In this document: one piece after another, positions 58,601-64,000 of the stretch
How positions within the stretch are numbered: position 1 is the stretch's first letter
Layout of the letters: each line of letters opens with the position of its first letter
Source: Cyrtodaria siliqua
Lineage: Eukaryota; Mollusca; Bivalvia; Adapedonta; Hiatellidae
Assembly: GCA_037043455.1 (NCBI GenBank)
Contig: JAWPHD010003104.1
Span: 62,001 to 126,000, forward strand
Direction: 5' to 3'
DNA: 64,000 nt
Position numbers and translations under genes: made by a program
Notes under the pieces: generated by a model
Database searches by the model: none
Told to the model about the DNA's origin: nothing
Seen by the model: only the letters and a program-made list of their open reading frames with translations

Positions 58601-61600
58601 TTCAAATGTTTTACACCTGCTGCATGATTTTTCCGATGGTGAGGATTTTATTTTTTCTATTTCAGTTTGTAGTTGCCCCAACACTGCACATTCATCTTGA
58701 TATTTTGTGTTAAGGATTTCCTCAAATATTGTCATGGATGCTTGTATGTCACTTTCCGCCTCACGACTTATTTCCGAAGGCAACACAACTTTTTCACCAG
58801 CCTCCATTTTAAGTTTGATATCTCGGAGCTGACGATGATACTGTAATTTCAGTTTGTACGTAGTGTAGGTCAGCTGAGACTGGAACATGGCCTCGCGTAC
58901 TAGAGTTGCTGCATACGCATTGAATGACTGAGGATAGGCTTCCAAGTCTGGGATAACACCGACTAAGTCTGTTATACTTTTCGTCAACTCATTCGGGTTT
59001 TCTGAAGAAATATCTCGGACATCAGCTGCTAGTTTTTGTTTATTTGCAGCTTCGGTCAACAAAATCTGCCCTAAACTTTTTGCCAAATCTGAAAGCCCCT
59101 CCCCGACCTTGATTAACGGATCCATCATCTGACTAACTGGCACTTCTGGAGCATTGTTACGGAGATCTGACACATACTGAAATGTTCCATCAATAACAGC
59201 CTTCTGTATGAACATTGCTGCCAAGTCACCAGATACCGAATCTGCCGAAAATTTCAAAACATTTGGATTAACATCGGGTGAGGCAGTCTGAACATAACAA
59301 TGGTACTCTTCTCGGAATATCAAGATAACATCCTCTAGTTCTGAGTGAAGATGAGCCACAATGTGTCCGATTTTGGTTTTGGTTTCTGAGTCAGCACTCT
59401 CAAGAAGTTTTTCATACTCCTCCACCTTTTGGTTCACAATTCCTGACATATTATCACAAACAGAGTCTAAAGTGGGAGAACTTGGTCCCTGGGTGAATTC
59501 TATTAACTGTATTAATGTTGTCATGACAACCGGTTCAGATTCATGAACTAGATCTAAAACTAACTTATGCCGTAATGCCAACTGTTCATACGCAAACTGT
59601 CTCTCGCGCTTCACTAATGTGGACAAATCCTCCGATGGCTCATTCGCTTTGAACTTTTGTTTCACAACTTGAAGTGCATGAGTTATCTCCCCTTGAAGGA
59701 GTGCCCGCGTAACAATGTGGCTTGAGTGAATGTCCATGCTGTCAGCAAATTTCAGAATCTGCTCGTTTACTGACGTATCAACCTGCGACCTGAGAAAGAT
59801 CTCCATAGCCAGAACAGTTGGTGACTCATTCACATTCAAAGCCGACAGAACTTCGACATTTTCACTACTTTCCAAATCTTGAACCATAGCACAGGATGCT
59901 AGCTGTCCTTCAAGAACAATTTTCTCTGCCAACATGGAAGCATACGATGAAACAAGATCTTTCTCTTGTTCTGACGGATTCATTTCCCTCGTGGTAGTGT
60001 CAATTCTACGTTCAAGTTCGAGGATTTGAAGGTTGGCCTCGTGGATTTCTCTCATGAGTGTGTCCTTGTAGATTGACCCGACCTGCTGCCTCTGTATCAA
60101 TATGGCCATCTGACCAAGAATCATAGCTTCAAACGCTAGTTTATCTGCATACAGTTGCAATTTGTCTTCATATTTCAAAGTACTTTTCTTCATGGCTTTC
60201 TCTTTGTGTGCGAGCAAATGTTGAAATTTCATTTCCTGTTTTGCAATCTTCCCCGCTATGTCCCAATCATTCTCACCAAGTCTGTCTACTTGATTCACAA
60301 ATGAGACCAGGTAACCTAGTCTCTCTTGCAATTTTTTTAGATCTTTAGCATTCAGATCATCATGCGCATGAGCCAGAACACTTACTTCTGCTACCTTTTC
60401 TTTTAGCTTATTGATACATTTTTGGAAAGCCCATGTATTGTCTGAAAACCTTGGTGTTTCAGTCCTTGCACATTTTAAACCATCAGACAATCTCACTGAC
60501 AATGTATCTATCTTCTCACCACATTTGATTAGTGTTTGCCTCAACTCAGTTTCTACAGCTGCATCTGAAGAACCTACCCCTGAAGTTGAAGAATCCATGC
60601 TTATATCACTTGTTAAATCCTTGATTCTGTTATTTGTCGTTTCGAGCTGACGTTGCATCTCCTTCAGTTTACCTAATAAGCCTTCTGAGGTTTCTGTCAC
60701 AGTACTGTCATCTTGAGTGTCTGATTCTTCTGTTTCTTCTTCCGAGTCTGTGTATTCATCGGAATCTTCAGAATCGGTCTCGTCCTCCTCAGTTTCATTT
60801 TGAATTTCAGTTTCCACACTCGATGTGCTTAGATTCTGAGTATGCATAACCTTTTCCACTATTCCTATCTTTTCTTCAAGTTCATTTATTTGTTCTGCAA
60901 TCTCTTCAGAAATAGCAATTGAATCTCTTGAATTTCTAGGTTTTCTTGGGCTATCTTTTTCTGATTTCTTATCACGGCTACTTTTCTCTGATTTCTTATC
61001 AGTCTTAGCTTTAGTTTTAGTTTCAATATCATCCAATCTTTTGCCTAAACATTCAATATCAGTTTCATACTTTTCATTGATGTGTTTCAGTTTACCTCTA
61101 TTTTCTTCATCTTCTGATTGTAACCTTGTGTATTTATTACTAATTTCAGACATGTCCTTCTTCAATTTTTCAGCCTCTAATTGAATTTCATTCTTTTCTT
61201 TTTTCAACATTTCTACCTCACCACTACTATTACTACTTTCTGAGGTAACAGACTTTTGTCTTTCAATTGTTTCAGCATTTGAGGATGAACCTTCTTTCAA
61301 AATTTCAGAAATATTTTCACATTTTCTACCAATGTCTTCAATAGATTCTGCTACTACTGTAAGCTGAGATTTGTCATCTCCTTTATAACGAGACAAGAAA
61401 CCTTCAAACTGTTTTTTCATGCTAAGCATACAGTCACTGACCTCATGCATCTCAGCTGAAGCCAAGATAAACGTATGTAGCAGTTCTAGAGAATTCGTAC
61501 CATCTGATGACATAGATAGTCTATCATGCCCCGAAACCACTTCTTTCAACTTTTCATGCAAACTCTTAACTTCACTTTCCAGATCATTCACAGTTGCCTT

Positions 61601-62581
61601 AAGACTGTCATTATCTTCTGCTAGATTAGATGTATCCGACTTTTCAGTATCTAATCTGTCACTTAAATCAGTATTTTCTTTCCTCAGATCGTCCATGTGT
61701 TTTCTTATTGACACATTTTCTTTTTCCATTCTCTGAACCTGATTCTGATAATGTGAAAGAGACTGTTCCAAATCTTTGATTTTAGCAATCGAATTGCTAC
61801 TTTCTTCTTGAAGTAGTTCAATGTTGTTCTGCAGTTCAGAATTCTCTTCTTCATCTGCTTTGAGCTCTTCAGTTATCTCAACCATTTTTGTTTCACTTTC
61901 TATCACCTTTTCTTCCAACTGAGCAATAATCTCATCTTTTTCGCTAAGTAAATCAGCAACATTGCTTGAAACCGTATCTGACATACCTGATTTCCTTTGC
62001 GCCTCAAGTAATTCTTTCTTCAACTCTTCAATATGAAGTTCTGTGTCATCCCTCTCTTTTGTAAATTCTTGCATTAAATTTTCAAATTGTTCATCATAGG
62101 CTATTTCCATTTTCTTAAACTCTTGATCTTTTACTTTTAAATCTGAGCTCATCCTTAATATAACTTTTTCTGTTTCATCAAACTTTTCTTTCATTTGCCT
62201 ATACTCATGCTCAACAGCCTTCAGTTTCAAAATTTCTCGATCATGATCCCTCAGTTTCTGCTGATGTTGCTTTAAATCCAGATCCAATTTTCTATTCTCT
62301 TTATCTTTAATCAGAGAGTTCTCATGATATTTCTCCATTTTTTGTGTGACTTCCTTCAACTGACCTTCGACAGTTCTAACCTTTTTATTATATTCAGTAG
62401 TGACTTTGAGAAATTTATCTTTTTCCTGTTTCACATCCTTTAAAGCCTCCGACAATGCCTTTTCTGTTCCAGTTAGTTTAGAGACGGACATGTCCAGCTT
62501 GGATTTTAGCTGGTCGATTTCTGCCTTCTGGCGTTGAATCGTGTCCTTTGTCTCCTTCATTTGCCTCTTCATGATGTTCAT
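49500..62581 (-). CDS. MPRIP: MPRIP-like (myosin phosphatase Rho-interacting protein) gene, 3' eleven exons
   Basis: Exons from 5' to 3' on the minus strand: 62581-58232, 57084-56962, 56451-56347, 55908-55803, 55259-55139, 53660-53517, 53061-52938, 52322-52236, 51583-51430, 50957-50838, 49666-49500. All have GT/AG borders and compatible phases, total 5601 nt, 1866 residues plus stop. The C-terminal half aligns with vertebrate MPRIP: AALDAMRKAYEEELEQE, the SNEHLTELVNNEIEQL helix, EIMVRVKDAELQ-type segment and the KRSKSSPSLPF end. In vertebrates this coiled coil binds RhoA and the myosin-binding subunit of myosin phosphatase on actin stress fibres. The N-terminal PH domains would be beyond 64000. 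TRIOBP is a close relative, so the alternative name is possible. Confidence 0.78.
49790..50040 (-). mobile_element. tRNA-headed SINE, copy 1
   Basis: Minus-strand B-box GCAGGTTCGAATCCC (49957-49971) with a head reading GATGGTAAAGAAGC upstream, body, and tail ACGTAAAACACCATTC. It lies between the last two MPRIP exons in the sense orientation. Confidence 0.8.
50361..50582 (-). mobile_element. tRNA-headed SINE, copy 2
   Basis: Same family as copy 1: GCCATATATGACGGTC, TCTCCCGCCATCC, and a mutated B-box GGGTTTGAATCC on the minus strand. An ORF at 50529-50849 (plus) overlaps it and is not a gene. Confidence 0.78.
50838..50957 (-). CDS. MPRIP: MPRIP-like gene, Ser/Arg-rich tail exon
   Basis: GTTTCCCAG acceptor, CCAAAG|GTAAGC donor, 120 nt, phase 1 to 1. 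NPSFHQRARSPSPETSARKD and SRDSHRRSRGHLSAK look like a phosphorylated disordered tail. Confidence 0.8.
51122..51362 (-). mobile_element. tRNA-headed SINE, copy 3
   Basis: GCTAGGCCATATATGATG, CAGTGGGATTCGAACCTGC (B-box on the minus strand, 51285-51297) and the CGGCCACTGAGGC head end. It lies in the intron next to exon 51430-51583. Confidence 0.8.
51430..51583 (-). CDS. MPRIP: MPRIP-like gene, exon EQRYTMTQYLQG...
   Basis: CTCAACAG acceptor, CGCAGAA|GTAAGT donor, 154 nt, phase 0 to 1. Coiled coil ends here and a Ser/Arg-rich tail starts (SARALRR). Confidence 0.8.
51633..51708 (-). mobile_element. SINE tail fragment, copy 4
   Basis: Only the 3' part of the same SINE is present: GAATGGTGCTTTACGTC and AGCATATGTTAGG. 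The tRNA head is missing, as expected for a 5'-truncated insertion. Confidence 0.7.
52025..52210. repeat. Dispersed repeat shared with 24830-24950
   Basis: CTATAATAGCCTTTGCGTCC and CACATAAATGGAATGG match, but this copy has about 45 extra bases containing the inverted pair TGTAAACCC...GGGTTTACA. Confidence 0.7.
52236..52322 (-). CDS. MPRIP: MPRIP-like gene, exon with RVKDAELQKLRTQ
   Basis: TTGTATAG acceptor, ACGGAG|GTTAGT donor, 29 codons, phase 0 to 0. Corresponds to the LLRVKESEIQYLK segment of vertebrate MPRIP. Confidence 0.84.
52400..52545 (-). mobile_element. SINE tail fragment, copy 5
   Basis: GCATGGTGTTTTTCAGC, GGTGGAGGCAGACCAC and GTACACCTCCCACCATCC match the tail and body of copies 1-3; the tRNA head is missing. 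The overlapping minus-strand ORFs are artefacts. Confidence 0.72.
52670..52820. mobile_element. Fragment of another SINE-like repeat
   Basis: GAATGTTGTTTAATGGCTC and AAGTGTCTTGCCAAGAACGA resemble the tail and the conserved body motif of the SINE at 43078-43222. No B-box is visible. Confidence 0.45.
52938..53061 (-). CDS. MPRIP: MPRIP-like gene, exon with NEHLTELVNNEIEQLKEF
   Basis: ATAATTTAG acceptor, TCCCAG|GTATAC donor, 124 nt, phase 2 to 0. Matches the NQELNNRLAAEITRLRTLL segment of vertebrate MPRIP. Confidence 0.85.
53517..53660 (-). CDS. MPRIP: MPRIP-like gene, exon with MERLQEELKQVSMHYESKC
   Basis: GTTATTTCAG acceptor, GTTAGGAG|GTACAC donor, 144 nt, phase 2 to 2. Matches the LRRQYLEELQ...LSEQYSQKC segment of vertebrate MPRIP in spacing and in the Y-x2-KC motif. 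Confidence 0.85.
54018..55082. repeat. 20/22-bp minisatellite in an MPRIP intron
   Basis: Units of GTGGGGATAGGAATATATAG (22 bp) and a form lacking one TA (20 bp) repeat about 50 times between exons 55139-55259 and 53517-53660. GTGGAGATA variants at about 54087, 54281, 54347, 54511, 54617 and 54778 mark block duplications. The 437-codon minus-strand ORF over it (53859-55172) is a Tyr/Pro/Ser repeat translation in a frame different from the adjacent exon and is not taken as a gene. Confidence 0.95.
55139..55259 (-). CDS. MPRIP: MPRIP-like gene, exon with the DAMRKAYEEE motif
   Basis: GTATTTTCAG acceptor, CATGA|GTAAGT donor, 121 nt, phase 1 to 2. ALDAMRKAYEEELEQEKDKY corresponds to the conserved AIEAMKNAHREE-type helix of vertebrate MPRIP and is a main reason for the family call. 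Confidence 0.86.
55660..55745. mobile_element. Fragment of a Helentron-like element in an MPRIP intron
   Basis: GTGTGACGGACAACGGAGG and GACGACAGACGACGGAC form an ACGG-type microsatellite followed by GTGATGCCTAGG, resembling the microsatellite segment of family A in reverse orientation. No termini remain. Confidence 0.45.
55803..55908 (-). CDS. MPRIP: MPRIP-like gene, coiled-coil exon (NVDKLLERSQ...)
   Basis: GTTGTAG acceptor, GGCCG|GTACGT donor, 106 nt, phase 0 to 1. Encodes HEHEMEQLKKEKEDALADE. Confidence 0.82.
56347..56451 (-). CDS. MPRIP: MPRIP-like gene, Pro/Ser-rich exon
   Basis: GATTTCAG acceptor, GATGAG|GTGAGT donor, 35 codons, phase 0 to 0. DISLPPSSPDSPTTPPLSSE is a flexible linker between coiled coils with several SP/TP sites; it is the kind of exon that could be skipped without a frameshift. 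Confidence 0.8.
56962..57084 (-). CDS. MPRIP: MPRIP-like gene, next exon (ELFDEVRANLGS...)
   Basis: CACGTAG acceptor, CTG|GTACTG donor, 41 codons, phase 0 to 0. Charged helical sequence ending in IESDPNFTL. Confidence 0.8.
57561..57752 (+). pseudogene. C-terminal fragment of a non-LTR retrotransposon polyprotein
   Basis: 63 codons ending in a stop: APLTVKHILLECVDFVPMRQ and LVLDFLKETRLYKSL follow the usual C-terminal pattern of jockey/CR1-type LINE proteins (a Thr-Val-x-His-Ile-Leu-x-x-Cys zinc-like motif, then an F-L-K-E-T/I ending). It lies antisense in an MPRIP intron. The rest of the element is absent, so it is a 5'-truncated dead copy. Confidence 0.7.
57880..58115 (+). mobile_element. 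SINE/LINE tail family, second copy
   Basis: CCAGGTGCCCGCCCGTGCATG, GGAGGGGCACCTGGGG and TCTTCCTCCGCCAG match 44185-44340. It ends CGTAAAACACCATTCATCC, the same tail as the tRNA-headed SINEs, then has a short duplicate of TCTTCCTCCACCA. It probably shares a 3' end with the LINE fragment just upstream. Confidence 0.65.
58232..62581 (-). CDS. MPRIP: MPRIP-like gene, 4350-nt coiled-coil exon
   Basis: Acceptor TATTTGCAG ends at 62582; donor TGTAAG|GTAAGG follows 58232; exactly 1450 codons, phase 0 at both ends. Codon 1 is MNIMKRQMK. About residues 1-520 are heptad-rich coiled coil. Near 525-550 lies a Lys/Ser-rich stretch (DKKSEKSSRDKKSEK), then near 594-630 a strongly acidic stretch (EEDETDSEDSDEYTDSEEE), then a long helical region to about 1300. 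CSRCK near residue 1319 starts a final coiled coil ending QLMKMAAMCK. Vertebrate MPRIP also has a long isoform with a giant exon at this place (established knowledge). Confidence 0.85.
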
Positions 62582-64000
62582 CTGCAAATACATATTCACG
62601 TTTGAGAGAGACTGGTATATTACTTTGTCATAAAAGAGGTTATGTTCTCCACAAGCAAATGACTTGGAGTGATAGATCTTATTTAAACTATTTCTAAATT
62701 CTGTTGTTGTTTTTTAACCTTTTTAATTCAATAAAGATCTTAGCAATTTTGCTATAAAATGCCTGTGGATATATATATATATGACAAATCAGCATATGAT
62801 TACAATCAACAGGATAATACTAAATTCTGATATTCTGCTTTTCTGTATATGATCAAAGGAATCCAATGTATTGTAAATACAGTATCCCCATATATAGATC
62901 CATGTTTGTATATTATTTATATATAACAAGAGGTCAATGACCTTGAAGCTCTACTGATTGATTTTGATTTCAGGAAGTAGTCGCTACAAACTTGTTTTTT
63001 GAAAATTTATTTTTAGCCGTGGCGGCCATCTTGAATTTCCAGCCGACCTGAAATTTTGCTAGGATCAATAAGACATCAAGAGCAACATTTCTGTAAAGTT
63101 TCATGAAAATCCGCCGAGTAGTTTCAAAGGGGTAGTCGCTACAAGTTTTTACTATATAACTCTATGTAAACAAAGATGACCGCTGGCAGCGATGTTTAAC
63201 GTCGAATTAAAACGATTTTTGACAACGACCAACATCATGTCATGCTGATCGTTTTAGAAAAAGTCCCATACCAATATCACTTACAGTTTTTAAGAAGTAA
63301 ACGCTACAAACTTGTATTTTGAAAATTTATTTTTAGACATGGCGGCCATGTTGAATTTCCGGCCGACCTGAAATTTTGCTAGGATCAATTAGACATCGAG
63401 AGCAACATTCCTGTGAAGTTTCATGAAAATCCGTCAAGTAGTTTCAGAGGAGTAGTCTCTACAAGTTTTCATTATATAACTCTATGTAAACAAAGAAGGC
63501 CGCTAGCAGCCACGTTTAACGTCGAATCAAAACGATTTTCGACAAGGACCAACATCATGTCATGCTGATCATTTTAGAAAAAGTCCCATATCAATATCTC
63601 TTATAGTTTTCAAGAAGTAGTCGATACAAACTTATTTATTTTAAATCTATTTTTAGCTGTGGTGGCCATCTTGAATTTCCGGCGAGCCTGAAATTTTTCT
63701 AGGATCAACTAGACATCAAGAGCAACATTCCTGCGAAGTTTCATGAACATCCGTCAAGTAGTTTCAGAGGAGTAGTCGCTACAAGTTTTTACTATATAAC
63801 TCTATGTAACCAAAGATGGCCACTGGCAGCCATGTTTAACGTCGAATCAAAATAATGTTCGACTCGGATCAACATCATGTCATGCTGATCATTTTAGAAA
63901 AAGTCCCATATCAATATCACTTATAGTTTTCAAGCAGTAGTCGCTACAAACTTATTTTTTAAAAATCTATTTTTAGCTGTGTCGGCCATCTTGAATTTCT
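62582..64000 (-). other. Intron 5' of the MPRIP-like giant exon (continues past the window)
   Basis: No further exon is seen before the window end. Most of it is the 320-bp array at 62930-64000; 62600-62930 is AT-rich with a TA run at 62770-62780. Confidence 0.6.
62930..64000 (-). mobile_element. 320-bp tandem core repeats with a Helentron-like terminus
   Basis: CGCTACAAACTT recurs at about 62982, 63302, 63622 (one base changed) and 63942, exactly 320 bases apart; units share GGCGGCCATCTTGAATTTCC and AACATCATGTCATGCTGATC. On the minus strand the left edge reads CAGTAGAGCTTCAAGGTC-ATTGACCTCTTGTT, the same design as the 3' ends of family A (CCAGTAGAGCG, hairpin, CTCTTGTT). The array is cut by the window end, so its 5' end is unknown. 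Confidence 0.78.

Noticed and set aside
58239..61736. Plus-strand ORFs of 60-105 codons opposite the giant exon
   Set aside because: They are antisense shadows of a long coding exon with Ser/Leu-rich composition.

Overview
This is a eukaryotic nuclear window. It is AT-rich, its genes are split by introns with GT/AG borders, and most of it is repeats. The best fit is a bivalve mollusc: the window is packed with Helentron-like non-autonomous elements that have tandem core repeats and CCGT/ACAG microsatellites, and with tRNA-headed SINEs, both typical of bivalve genomes. The host call is inference; no species can be named from the sequence alone.

Layout. 1-12018: a duplicated segment interrupted by an 11.7 kb array of a 28-bp minisatellite. 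12019-22539: intergenic, with a 270-280 bp tandem array, a 956-bp mariner with very long terminal inverted repeats and a decayed transposase, and many dispersed repeats. 22540-29636 (minus): a two-exon TRIM-like gene (two B-boxes, coiled coil, propeller-like C-terminus) with a frameshift in exon 2 and Helentron-like elements in its intron. 29637-33212: intergenic repeats. 33213-37071 (plus): the last two exons of an M3-family oligopeptidase, with an intron full of tandem repeats and one Helentron-like element ending 10 bases before the 3' splice site. 37184-37733: a fold-back element between TTAA sites. 38844-39295 (plus): a broken THAP-domain gene. 40623-40763 (minus): a small acidic ORF downstream of a CRE-like site. 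41260-44060: a second copy of the duplicated segment from the left end of the window. 45340-49499: AT-rich DNA 3' of the next gene.

49500-62581 (minus): the 3' part of a large coiled-coil gene, modelled here as eleven exons whose splice phases all agree (5601 nt, 1866 codons plus stop). The C-terminal exons match the myosin phosphatase Rho-interacting protein (MPRIP) family. The first exon in the window is a single 4350-nt exon. The N-terminal PH domains expected of the family would lie beyond position 64000. The introns hold five same-orientation SINE copies or tails, a 1.1 kb minisatellite, a LINE fragment, and a 320-bp tandem array running off the window end.

The genes show no functional linkage. 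The main story is repeat biology: several Helentron-like families sharing one kind of 3' terminus, paired duplicated segments that preserve before-and-after states of insertions, and a 28-bp array whose paralogous site holds a single monomer.
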